DNA of 8,107 bases from Ktedonobacterales bacterium (GCA_025450405.1 JANWHL010000026.1:1-8107); one strand, 5' to 3'. Shown: positions 1 through 6,762, numbered from the stretch's first letter. The notes: a model not told the origin generated them from the letters alone. Made by a program: numbers and translations.

Positions 1-35
1 GCCCCCAGTGGGGGACCCCCGCCCCCAGTGGGGGG
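1..35. repeat. Tandem C5-AGT-G5 palindromic repeat at the left edge
   Basis: The motif GCCCCCAGTGGGGG occurs at 1-14 and again at 21-34, with a period of 20 bases. Each copy is self-complementary (five C, a three-base centre, five G) and could form a short, very stable hairpin. The minus strand has three runs of five G within 26 bases, so a G-quadruplex is possible if a fourth run lies outside the window. The array may continue to the left. Function is unknown; it could be the downstream part of a terminator or a simple repeat expansion. Confidence 0.6.
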
Positions 36-110
36 CCGGCGGGCGTCGCACGACGGTTGAGGACCGGTGCGATGGCGCCGCACTGGGCACTGGGGCGCGT
101 CTGAATCGCG

Positions 111-133
111 CACACGTGTGGGCGGTGACCGCC
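111..133. promoter_or_regulatory. Two abutting perfect palindromes, candidate operator or upstream activator site
   Basis: CACACGTGTG (111-120) is a perfect 10-base palindrome. It is followed at once by GGCGGTGACCGCC (121-133), a perfect inverted repeat of six bases around a central G. They lie about 145-165 bases upstream of the -24 element of the candidate sigma-54 promoter, a usual distance for an enhancer-binding-protein site. The CACGTGTGG part recurs near the start of the kinase transcript (6749-6762). Palindromes of this size do arise by chance in GC-rich DNA, so the call rests on their adjacency and position. Confidence 0.35.
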
Positions 134-277
134 TGCCAGCACTATAGCTCACCAGTGGCGCGCGCGCAAGCGGGCGGCCATCTCGTCGTGGCTCAACTGA
201 GCGAGGCGCTACCTGAGAGACGTTCTCCGAGGGGGGCGCGTCACGCGGACCCGAGGCGTTCGGGCCTACCCCAGGGC

Positions 278-293
278 TGGCACGACCCCTGCA
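278..293 (+). promoter_or_regulatory. Candidate sigma-54 (-24/-12) promoter
   Basis: TGGCACGACCCCTGCA matches the RpoN consensus TGGCACG-N4-TTGCW at every defined position except one (C for the first T of TTGC). The invariant GG (279-280) and GC (291-292) have the correct 10-base gap. Transcription would start near 304, giving a leader of about 44 bases before the receiver start codon and leaving the Shine-Dalgarno at 329-336 within the transcript. No sigma-70-like pair of comparable quality was seen upstream of this gene. The call depends on the host having rpoN, which cannot be seen here. Confidence 0.5.
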
Positions 294-347
294 TCCCCCA
301 ATGGCACTGACCATCTCCCAGTCCCGCGAAGGAGGAATCGAGGCCGA

Positions 348-752
348 ATGATGGCCCATGTTCTCGTCGTCGACGATGACGACGACGTCCGCCTGGCAAT
401 CCGGTTGGCCCTCGAAGACGAGGGATACACCGTTCTCGAGGCCCGCACCGGGCGCGAGGCCCTGTGCATCCTGCGGGCCACTCGTCAGCCGCTGGTCGCT
501 CTGGTGGACCAGGTGATGCCCACCATGACTGGCCTCGCTCTCCTGCGCCTGATCAGCCTCAATGGCGATCTCGCCCGTCGCCATGCCTTCGCCCTGGTCA
601 CGGCGAGCCCGAGCGTCGTCACCGCCGAAGTCGCGGCGCTCGCCCCCATGATTGGCGCTGGCCTGCTCGCCAAGCCGTTCCAGCTCGACGACCTCTTCGC
701 CGTCGTCGCACGCGCCGCCCAGCGCCTGGAGGCTGGAGATCCAGAGGCGTAA
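348..752 (+). CDS. Single-domain response regulator (receiver domain only)
   Basis: This 134-residue protein is essentially one CheY-like receiver domain with no output domain. The hallmark residues are present: the acidic pocket Asp9-Asp10 in the VLVVDD motif, the phospho-acceptor Asp54 in VDQVMP, the switch Thr85 in LVTASP, and the conserved Lys109 in AKPF. About 20 residues after the Lys form the last helix and a short acidic tail. The start at 348 is preceded by AAGGAGGA (329-336) with an 11-base gap; a second ATG directly follows at 351. The gene converges on the histidine kinase-KaiC-receiver operon, with 52 bases between the two stop codons, so the kinase encoded there is the obvious candidate phosphodonor (inference). 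Without an output domain it must act by protein contact or as a phosphorelay or phosphate-sink intermediate. The family call is secure; the partner is not known. Confidence 0.93.
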   Translation: MMAHVLVVDDDDDVRLAIRLALEDEGYTVLEARTGREALCILRATRQPLVALVDQVMPTMTGLALLRLISLNGDLARRHAFALVTASPSVVTAEVAALAPMIGAGLLAKPFQLDDLFAVVARAAQRLEAGDPEA

Positions 753-804
753 AACTGAATCAGGTTGATTGGGTGCGGCGTCCTGGCGGTTGCAATCGCG
801 CCGG
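753..804. other. Convergent gene junction, no clear terminator
   Basis: These 52 bases separate the stop of the plus-strand receiver gene from the stop of the minus-strand receiver gene. The only structure seen is an imperfect inverted repeat at 785-802 (GGCG and CGCC around a TTGCAA core) and a loose GATTG/CAATC pairing (767-771 with 793-797). Neither is followed by a T tract on either strand, so an intrinsic bidirectional terminator is not supported. Confidence 0.4.
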
Positions 805-1191
805 TCATCCAAGGAAACGCTGGAGGACCCCCTCCACCGCCGTGATCTCAAAGGGCTTGGCCAGAACCGCGTCCGCGCCACTGTCCGCGGCGAAGGTACT
901 GTCAGCCGCCGTCAGCAGAACAATCGGCGCTCGGTGGCCATCCAGAGCTCCCCCGAGCACGCGCGCGATCAACTCACGGCCCGTCATTCGCGGCATCATC
1001 AAGTCAGTGATGATCAGGGCCGGGTGCCGCAATCGCGCCAGCTCAAGGGCTTCTATCCCATCCGTGGCCACGAGCGGGCAGTAGCCCGCGTCCTCCACGA
1101 TGAAGGAGAGGGCGAGCGCGATTGATTCCTCATCTTCGACGATCAGGACGAGCGGCTGTTCTGGGGACCCGGCGATGTGTTCTCCGCTCAT
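805..1191 (-). CDS. Single-domain response regulator, last gene of the kinase-KaiC operon
   Basis: This 128-residue receiver-only protein has the acidic cluster Glu19-Asp20-Glu21 (LIVEDEE), phospho-acceptor Asp63 (ITDLMMP), Thr94 (VLLTAAD) and Lys112 (LAKPF). There is no DNA-binding or enzymatic output domain. A longer reading from 1260 is open, but the start at 1191 is preferred: its ATG overlaps the stop of the KaiC-like gene in a 4-base ATGA (1188-1191), and the extra 23 residues of the longer form are Arg/Gly/Pro-rich and unlike a receiver N-terminus. No strong Shine-Dalgarno precedes it, which fits translation coupled to the upstream gene. It is most likely phosphorylated by the histidine kinase two genes upstream (inference from operon structure). 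It is clearly diverged from the other receiver at 348-752, so the two are not a recent duplication. Confidence 0.92.
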   Translation of the reverse strand: MSGEHIAGSPEQPLVLIVEDEESIALALSFIVEDAGYCPLVATDGIEALELARLRHPALIITDLMMPRMTGRELIARVLGGALDGHRAPIVLLTAADSTFAADSGADAVLAKPFEITAVEGVLQRFLG

Positions 1192-2834
1192 TGTGACGTT
1201 CCGTGGTCTCCCGTTCGTTCCCCGTGGGCGGTCTGGCCAGAGAGAACCATCGCCTGCCACTCCAGGCCGCCGGTGATTCCCGACAACACGCCCTCATCGC
1301 TGTCAACGGCGGCCAGCACCCGGAGCCCTTCTGGGGCCTGAATGCGAAATTCGCGGATCGCCGTGTCATGGTCCGAAAAGCGGAGCTTGGGCACGGAAAT
1401 GATGCGGTAGAGCCGGCTATGATAGGGGATATGCTGCAGCAGCAGCACGTTTTCCGCCAGCACCGAGAGCGCATCCGCTGAGAGCTCCAGCGACGCGGCC
1501 ACCACTTTGTCGGTTTCCTTAAGCAGGAGAGCCGTCACATTCCGCCGCCGGAACGCCTGAAGGAGCGCCGCCAGGTAGTCCTCGAGCCGTTGCGGGTCGG
1601 CACCATGCAGTACGGCGCGCTCCAACTCCGCCACGCTGTCGACGATCACCCGCCGCGCTCGGTGCCGGTCGACCTCGGCCAACAGACGGTCGGCGAGGAC
1701 GTCGGCGTCGAGCTTGATCGGCGGGGTCTCCAGGAACGTCAGGCCCCCTCCCGGGTCCAGCGCCCGCGACAGGTCATCCGCGAACGCGAAGGGCCGCCCA
1801 ACCTGACGTATCTGGTCCATGCTCTCGCGAAAGCTCAAGAACACGACTGGCTCGCCAGCGCGGACACCCGCCAGCGCATAGTTGATGGACAGGAGGGTCT
1901 TCCCCGTCCCCAGACTCCCGGCCAGCACGGTGCAGGTGCCCTGTGGGATACCCCCGCGCAACATCGCGTCGAGCTCTGTCGACCCGAAGGACGCCCGCCC
2001 AACGGATGCCGCCCCAACGCCAGACACCCGCGCTTTAGCCTTTGGCGGCGCGAACACCGGCGACTCGGCCAGCAGGCGCTCCTCCAATTGCGGATAGACC
2101 GTGATCCCCCCGGCGTCGAGGACCACGGCGTGCATGCCAGGCAACTGCGCGGCCCCCCGCGCCTTGATGACCTCGATGCCGCGATACTGGCGCGCCCCCA
2201 GCAGCGCATAGTGCAAGCCCAGGATCACATCGGCGGTGGTGGTTTCGGGAAAGATGCGCGGGTCATGAGGGTCCGTCTCGCTCGTGACGAGCGTCGTGAC
2301 CCCGATCGTGTTGAGCGTCGTCCCTACGTCATAGAGGAACGTCCGAGCCGCTGGCGGGTCGGCTTCCACGCCCGGCATCCCACGGAAGCCGTCGAGGAGG
2401 ACGTAGTCCGCGCGCGTTTTACGGGCTTCCGCGAAGATGGTCGTGGCACAGGCCGCCAGCCCCTCGCTCAGGATTCGCTCCAAGGCCAGAAACCGCACTA
2501 CGCCACCGATGAGGTTGCGGTCGAAAAATCGAAAGCCCGCCAGATGCTCGATCAGCTTGCTGCTGGACTCAGACAGCGCCGAGAGGATCAGGACGTTCTT
2601 CCCGTCGCGCGCGGCGGTGAACACCATCTGGCTGCTGAGTGTCGTTTTGCCGCTCCCCGGAACGCCCGTCACGAGGATGAGCGCGCCACGTGGCAAGCCG
2701 CCCCCGAGGACGAGGTCAAGGTTCGGCACACCGCTCGGGAGCCGCCGTGCGGGCGACCGGATGTCCCCCACCGGGATGTTCGGTGGCGCGACCGCGCTCG
2801 TTGCTTGCTCCTTGCTCCCGGGTGACGATGTCAT
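1188..2834 (-). CDS. KaiC-like double-domain RecA-superfamily ATPase
   Basis: The 548-residue protein has two tandem KaiC/RadA-type P-loop domains, like KaiC (about 519 residues). Domain I (about 30-255) has Walker A GVPGSGKT with Lys63, Walker B ending in Asp148 (YVLLDG), and the KaiC end motif around 220-248 (EVIKARG then GGITVYP). Domain II (about 280-515) has Walker A GSLGTGKT with Lys312, Walker B Asp399 (VIVDS), and a C-terminal block with HDTAIREF that resembles KaiC closely. By my alignment from memory, the paired catalytic glutamates of KaiC are Ser88-Glu89 in domain I and Arg336-Glu337 in domain II, so the first Glu is lost in both. In the phosphosite stretch, Ser457 aligns with KaiC Ser431, while Thr432 is Val458. 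The gene sits between the histidine kinase and a receiver gene, overlapping each by 4 bases (ATGA), which points to a shared signalling complex. No KaiA or KaiB is encoded in the window. The family is secure; a circadian role is not implied. Confidence 0.93.
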   Translation of the reverse strand: MTSSPGSKEQATSAVAPPNIPVGDIRSPARRLPSGVPNLDLVLGGGLPRGALILVTGVPGSGKTTLSSQMVFTAARDGKNVLILSALSESSSKLIEHLAGFRFFDRNLIGGVVRFLALERILSEGLAACATTIFAEARKTRADYVLLDGFRGMPGVEADPPAARTFLYDVGTTLNTIGVTTLVTSETDPHDPRIFPETTTADVILGLHYALLGARQYRGIEVIKARGAAQLPGMHAVVLDAGGITVYPQLEERLLAESPVFAPPKAKARVSGVGAASVGRASFGSTELDAMLRGGIPQGTCTVLAGSLGTGKTLLSINYALAGVRAGEPVVFLSFRESMDQIRQVGRPFAFADDLSRALDPGGGLTFLETPPIKLDADVLADRLLAEVDRHRARRVIVDSVAELERAVLHGADPQRLEDYLAALLQAFRRRNVTALLLKETDKVVAASLELSADALSVLAENVLLLQHIPYHSRLYRIISVPKLRFSDHDTAIREFRIQAPEGLRVLAAVDSDEGVLSGITGGLEWQAMVLSGQTAHGERTGDHGTSQ

Positions 2835-5800
2835 GGATTCCGCTTTCTCGCTTGCTCACTGGCCAGTGCGGGCTCCCCGGTGGTCTTGCCATCGGTCTGC
2901 CCGTGCGCGCCCTCCATCGCTGAATCCTCCGGGGCGCTCGCCGACGACCCGCTCGCCGCGCCCGCTGGCAGCTCGAACCAGAACGTGGACCCCGCGCCCT
3001 CGACGCTGTCGACGCCGACTCGGCCGCCATGGCGCTCGATCAACGAGCGACAGATGTGGAGCCCGAGCCCGAGCCCAACGCTCGACCCGTTCTGTTGGGC
3101 CACCCCCGCCACCTGATGAAAGGCTTCCCAGATGTGGACGCGCATCTCGGGTGACAAACCAGGCCCTTCATCGCGCACGGCGACACGGGCTGTCGCCGTC
3201 TCGCTGGTGACCTCCACCGCGATGGGCCGATCCGCCGCCGAATACTTGCACGCGTTGGTCACATAGTTGATCACCACCTGTTCGATGCGATCCGGATCGA
3301 ACACGAGGCGGACGGGCGCTCGCGGCGCGCGCAGGGTAATCGTCCGGGCCGGCCACGCCAACCGCTGTTCCTCCACGGCGCGCCGCACGACCTCAGTGAG
3401 GTCCCCCGGCTCAGCGCGCAGCGCCAACTTGCCCGCCTGGGTCCGTGTCACATCGAGGATGTCTTCGATGAGACGGCTCAAGCGGTTCGCCTGCTGGTCG
3501 GCACGCGCCAGCAGAACCATCCCGCGTTCCAGGGGCCGCGCGGCTACGTCTGGTACGTCTCCTCGCAAGGCCGCGTCCACGGCGCGCGCGGTGAGCTGGA
3601 CAGAGGCTTTCATGCTGGTGACCGGGGTGCGCAGCTCGTGGCCCGCGATACCCAGGAATGTGTTCATGCGCCGCGTGGCCTCCTGAGCGGCTAGGGCGTT
3701 CGCGCGCGCGACCTCGCGCTCGCTCAGCAACTGCTCGCGCTCGAGCACCAGCGCCGCGAGCTGCGCCGCCGCCTCCGCCAGAGCGCGCTCCTGGTCAGTG
3801 AAGACATGGGGCGGGCCGCCGTAATCCAGCGAGAGGCTTCCGATGACGCACGCGCCCACGCGCATGGGCGCGACGAGTGTCGTCGTAAGGCCGCACGGAT
3901 TGGGAAGGGTGTTATACGGGGGTTCGGTCATATCCACAACGAGCGCCTCGCCGGCCTCGAACCGCGCGAGCAGCGCGGGGTCCACACCCTCACCATAGCG
4001 GGTTGGATGCCCAAATTGCTCCGTCCACCAACGCGTTTCTTGCTCCGGTGACAGGCCCACCACCGCGATCGGCGTTTGCCATCCGGCCTCTGGATCGACC
4101 GCGGCGATCCCCACGCGGCGGCAGTCGAGCACCCCGCGGGTAAGCTCCGCCAGACGGTGGGCGATGCGCCATGGGATCGGCCGTCCCGCGCTGGTGGCCG
4201 CCGTTTCCCCGGGCGCTGGGTTCGCCTCACCCTCGGCCGGTAGGTCGACGAGCGCGCCGGCCATCTCCAGCACCGTGCTCAAGGCCTCGTGGGTCCGCCG
4301 TTCGAGACGGCGCTGCTCGGTGACATCGCGGAAGACACACACGGCTCCCGCCACGGCGCCATCCGCCTGACGGATCGGCGCCCCCGACACGCTCACCCGC
4401 ACGTCCTGTCCAGCCGCTGTTTGGATGACCAATTCGACCGCGTGCGCACCGGTAATCACCTCGCCGCGCAGCACGCGGTTCACCGGCAGCGCATTGGGGG
4501 GAACGTCGCGTCCATGCTCATCCCGGACCGGGCGGACCGTACGGTCCGGCATAAGCGCATAGTCTGGTTGAGCGGTATAGCCAAGGAGACGCTGCGCTGT
4601 CGCGTTCATTTGCGCGAGTCGTCCCTCATGGTTGAAGACGACCACGCCATCGGCGATGGCCTCGATGGTGGCGTTCAGATGCTCCGCCCGCTCCAGCGCA
4701 TCGCGGTGCGCCGCCCGCGCCTCCTCGTGCGCATGCGCGCGGTCGATGGCCAGCGCCATACGGTCGGCGACCAGCCGCAGCACGCGCAGCTCGTGCTCGG
4801 TGAACTGGTGCGGCCCCACGGTGGCCGCGTGCACGACGCCAATCAGCCGATCGCCCACGACGAGGGGCACGCCCATGAGCGATCGCAGCCGCTCCCGCAA
4901 GAAGGGGTTCGCCACACGAGCGGTGCGCAGGTCATCGATCACCAGGGCCTCACGCGTGGCGGCGATGCGTCCGGCCACGCCCTCGCCAATGGGGACGCGC
5001 GCCTGCCCGGCGACCTCTTCTTCGGGCCCGTGGGCCAGATAGGTCCTGAGGTCCCGCGCCTCGGCATCGGGCAGCAAGATGGCCACGTTGTCCACGGCAA
5101 GGATCGCGCGGAGGCGCTCCAGCAGGTGCCGCAGCAGGTCATCGAGCGAGGATTCCGCCAGCGCCACATCGCTCACGGCCTGGATGGCTTCCAGCTCGGC
5201 GGCACGCTCCGCCGTGTCGCGTTCCAGCCGTTTGCGGTCGGTCACGTCGCGTAGCGTGCCGAGCACGGCATTCTTCCCATCCACCACGACCAGGTGGGCA
5301 TCGAAGGTCGCGTACCGCGTTTCCCCGCCAAGCGACGGGATCGAGAGCGAGTGCTCGTGGAATACATGGTGCTCGCGCAGCGCTCGCAACGCCATATCGG
5401 CCGCGTCACGGTCGGCGAACAGATCGAGATCTCTGAGGACGCTCCCGCGCACGTGGTCGGTTATGCCAGCCAGCAGGGCCATGGCGGCATGATTGGCTTC
5501 CTCGACACGTCCGGTTCCGGGGTCAATCAGCAGCATGCCATCGGGCGATGCCTCAAAGAGACGCCGATAGCGCTCCTCGGAAAGCCGTAGACGCGCCTCG
5601 GCAAGCTGCCGCCGCGCGATCTCGCCACGCAGCGAATGGGCCTCCTGGCGCATCTCCGCGAGCGCGTGCGTGCGCGCGTCGAGGGGGGCGGGCGCCGCCG
5701 CGGGCTGGCCAGGCAGCTCGCCTTCATGCAGCGCGCGAATCGCCGACAACGCCGTGGGCGGCGTGTCCGCGACGAACCCATGTATTGGGTAGGCGCAGAA

Positions 5801-6715
5801 TAGCGTCACGGGGGGTATGCCAGGTCGGAGGATGTCCTCCCACAACTCCTCCAACCGGACCGCCGCCCCCTCATTCCCCGCCAGCCAGAGCAGCGCCACC
5901 AATTCGCCAAACACGCGTACCGTCCGCCCGCGCCGCGCGGCGCGGGCGATGGCATGCCCAATCACCCGCGCGAAGCGCACGGGATCTGGTGTGCCCTCGA
6001 CCATGATCGCGTCGAGCGTGGCCGCGGCGTCCAGCGCGCGATACAGCCCGCGCTGGCGTGCCCCACATAGGTCCACGCCCTGGCCGCGCAGGGCACCCGC
6101 GAGCCGCGCGCGGTGCGGGGGAGTGGCGAGGACGAGGCACGCGTCCCCCGCAGCGAGCGCGGAGCGGACGAAGCGACTGAGCGCATCCACGAGCACCTGG
6201 TCCGTCTCGTAGAATTGGACGACGTGTGTCCCTGCCGTGACCGCATCCGGGCTGACATGCTCCCCCATCCGAGAGGGGGTCGCGGGACATAGGGTCACGA
6301 GCGCCATAGGGTCGCCGGCGGCCAAGGTCAGAGGCGTGGCCCGGCCCAGGCACCACTGCCAGGCGCCATCCCGCCGACGCCCGCGGCACCAGGTCGGCGC
6401 GCTCACGGCCGGCTCCGCCCCGTGGCGTCCCAGCGCGTTGTCGACGAAGCCGAGATCATCAGGATGAATGAGCCCCGCGATGGGCGCGCCAAGTAATTGG
6501 CCAGGAGCGGGGTCCAGCCACCGGGTCGTCATGGGGGACGCGGCGATCACCAGGCCGGCCATGTTGACCTGCACGACCATTTCCGCGTCGCTCAGCATCT
6601 CCGCGTCGCTCGGTGTCGCGGGACGCGGCCCCGCCGCCGCGACTTCGCCAGCGGTGCGCATGGATGTCAGGCGTCCATGCGGGGGGGGAGGCTGTTTCGC
6701 CGCGCTCATGGCCAT
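2831..6715 (-). CDS. Cytosolic multi-sensor histidine kinase (PAS-MEDS-PAS-GAF-PAS-GAF-HisKA-HATPase)
   Basis: This is a 1294-residue sensor kinase with no signal peptide or membrane segment visible. Order of domains: weak PAS (about 40-145); MEDS sensory domain (about 161-318, with HVVQFYE, VFGELVALLW, VRLEELWEDIL and LFCAYP); coiled linker (344-381); PAS (381-500, ending GTLRDVTDRKRLE); GAF (512-665, with IGEGVAGRI); PAS (679-803, ending VFRDVTEQRRLE); GAF (845-995); HisKA with phospho-acceptor His1026 (GHELRTP); HATPase (1136-1252) with N-box Asn1154 (YVTNACKYS), G1 DEGPG (1182-1186) and G2 GLGLGL (1214-1219). A low-complexity tail of about 44 residues rich in Ala, Ser and Glu ends the protein. 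The start at 6715 is chosen because AGAAGGA (6722-6728) lies 6 bases before it. An in-frame ATG at 6811 lies upstream of the likely transcription start. The kinase is catalytically complete. MEDS domains are known from DcmR-type sensors proposed to bind small hydrocarbon derivatives; the actual ligand here is unknown. Partners are probably the co-transcribed KaiC-like ATPase and the receivers. Confidence 0.93.
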   Translation of the reverse strand: MAMSAAKQPPPPHGRLTSMRTAGEVAAAGPRPATPSDAEMLSDAEMVVQVNMAGLVIAASPMTTRWLDPAPGQLLGAPIAGLIHPDDLGFVDNALGRHGAEPAVSAPTWCRGRRRDGAWQWCLGRATPLTLAAGDPMALVTLCPATPSRMGEHVSPDAVTAGTHVVQFYETDQVLVDALSRFVRSALAAGDACLVLATPPHRARLAGALRGQGVDLCGARQRGLYRALDAAATLDAIMVEGTPDPVRFARVIGHAIARAARRGRTVRVFGELVALLWLAGNEGAAVRLEELWEDILRPGIPPVTLFCAYPIHGFVADTPPTALSAIRALHEGELPGQPAAAPAPLDARTHALAEMRQEAHSLRGEIARRQLAEARLRLSEERYRRLFEASPDGMLLIDPGTGRVEEANHAAMALLAGITDHVRGSVLRDLDLFADRDAADMALRALREHHVFHEHSLSIPSLGGETRYATFDAHLVVVDGKNAVLGTLRDVTDRKRLERDTAERAAELEAIQAVSDVALAESSLDDLLRHLLERLRAILAVDNVAILLPDAEARDLRTYLAHGPEEEVAGQARVPIGEGVAGRIAATREALVIDDLRTARVANPFLRERLRSLMGVPLVVGDRLIGVVHAATVGPHQFTEHELRVLRLVADRMALAIDRAHAHEEARAAHRDALERAEHLNATIEAIADGVVVFNHEGRLAQMNATAQRLLGYTAQPDYALMPDRTVRPVRDEHGRDVPPNALPVNRVLRGEVITGAHAVELVIQTAAGQDVRVSVSGAPIRQADGAVAGAVCVFRDVTEQRRLERRTHEALSTVLEMAGALVDLPAEGEANPAPGETAATSAGRPIPWRIAHRLAELTRGVLDCRRVGIAAVDPEAGWQTPIAVVGLSPEQETRWWTEQFGHPTRYGEGVDPALLARFEAGEALVVDMTEPPYNTLPNPCGLTTTLVAPMRVGACVIGSLSLDYGGPPHVFTDQERALAEAAAQLAALVLEREQLLSEREVARANALAAQEATRRMNTFLGIAGHELRTPVTSMKASVQLTARAVDAALRGDVPDVAARPLERGMVLLARADQQANRLSRLIEDILDVTRTQAGKLALRAEPGDLTEVVRRAVEEQRLAWPARTITLRAPRAPVRLVFDPDRIEQVVINYVTNACKYSAADRPIAVEVTSETATARVAVRDEGPGLSPEMRVHIWEAFHQVAGVAQQNGSSVGLGLGLHICRSLIERHGGRVGVDSVEGAGSTFWFELPAGAASGSSASAPEDSAMEGAHGQTDGKTTGEPALASEQARKRNP
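6578..6613 (-). repeat. In-frame 18-bp tandem duplication in the kinase N-terminus
   Basis: Two 18-base units (6578-6595 and 6596-6613) differ at only two positions and encode SDAEML followed by SDAEMV in the linker before the first PAS domain (about residues 36-47). The duplication keeps the frame and adds six residues in a region without predicted structure, so it is probably neutral slippage. Confidence 0.75.
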
Positions 6716-6721
6716 ACTTGG

Positions 6722-6728
6722 TCCTTCT
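6722..6728 (-). promoter_or_regulatory. Ribosome binding site of the histidine kinase
   Basis: Read on the minus strand this is AGAAGGA, six bases before the ATG at 6715. It is the best Shine-Dalgarno near the kinase start and is what decides the start in favour of 6715 over the in-frame ATG at 6811, whose upstream sequence has only a weak GGGA match. Confidence 0.7.
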
Positions 6729-6748
6729 CGTTGCCAGCGGACGCGCCT

Positions 6749-6762
6749 CACGTGTGGCCGGT
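6749..6762. promoter_or_regulatory. CACGTGTGG motif shared with the receiver-gene upstream region
   Basis: CACGTGTGGCCGGT here matches 13 of 14 bases at 113-126, inside the paired palindromes upstream of the first receiver gene. Here it lies just downstream of the likely transcription start (about 6768) of the kinase operon, where a bound protein could block transcription. A common regulator of both transcription units is possible but unproven. Confidence 0.3.

Larger units (their letters stand above)
1..347. other. Non-coding leader region upstream of the first receiver gene
   Basis: I find no convincing gene here. One plus-strand frame stays open from the left edge to 310, but its translation is rich in Arg, Gly, Pro and His, matches no family I know, and stops before the receiver gene. 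That is common by chance at this GC content. The region instead carries regulatory-looking sequence: a short C/G palindromic tandem repeat at 1-35, two adjacent perfect palindromes at 111-133, a sigma-54-like promoter at 278-293 and a strong Shine-Dalgarno at 329-336. All of this fits a 5' control region for the receiver gene that starts at 348. Confidence 0.6.

Noticed and set aside
8..310. Open plus-strand frame of 100 residues before the receiver gene
   Set aside because: Arg/Gly/Pro/His-rich translation with no family resemblance, no ribosome binding site, and it overlaps regulatory-looking sequence; typical chance frame in GC-rich DNA.
1192..1260. N-terminal extension of the operon receiver to an ATG at 1260
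   Set aside because: The ATGA overlap at 1188-1191 gives a natural coupled start, and the extra 23 residues do not look like part of a receiver domain.
1590..2825. 411-residue plus-strand frame antisense to the KaiC-like gene
   Set aside because: Lies entirely opposite a clearly recognisable ATPase gene; its translation is Arg/Gln/His-rich without any motif, as expected from the complement of GC-rich codons.
1188..2834. Canonical circadian clock KaiC
   Set aside because: No kaiA or kaiB in the window, one catalytic Glu missing in each domain and the Thr432 equivalent absent; KaiC-like is the safer name.
4289..5254. 321-residue plus-strand frame antisense to the histidine kinase
   Set aside because: Mirrors the GAF/PAS coding sequence on the other strand; no family signature and no ribosome binding site.
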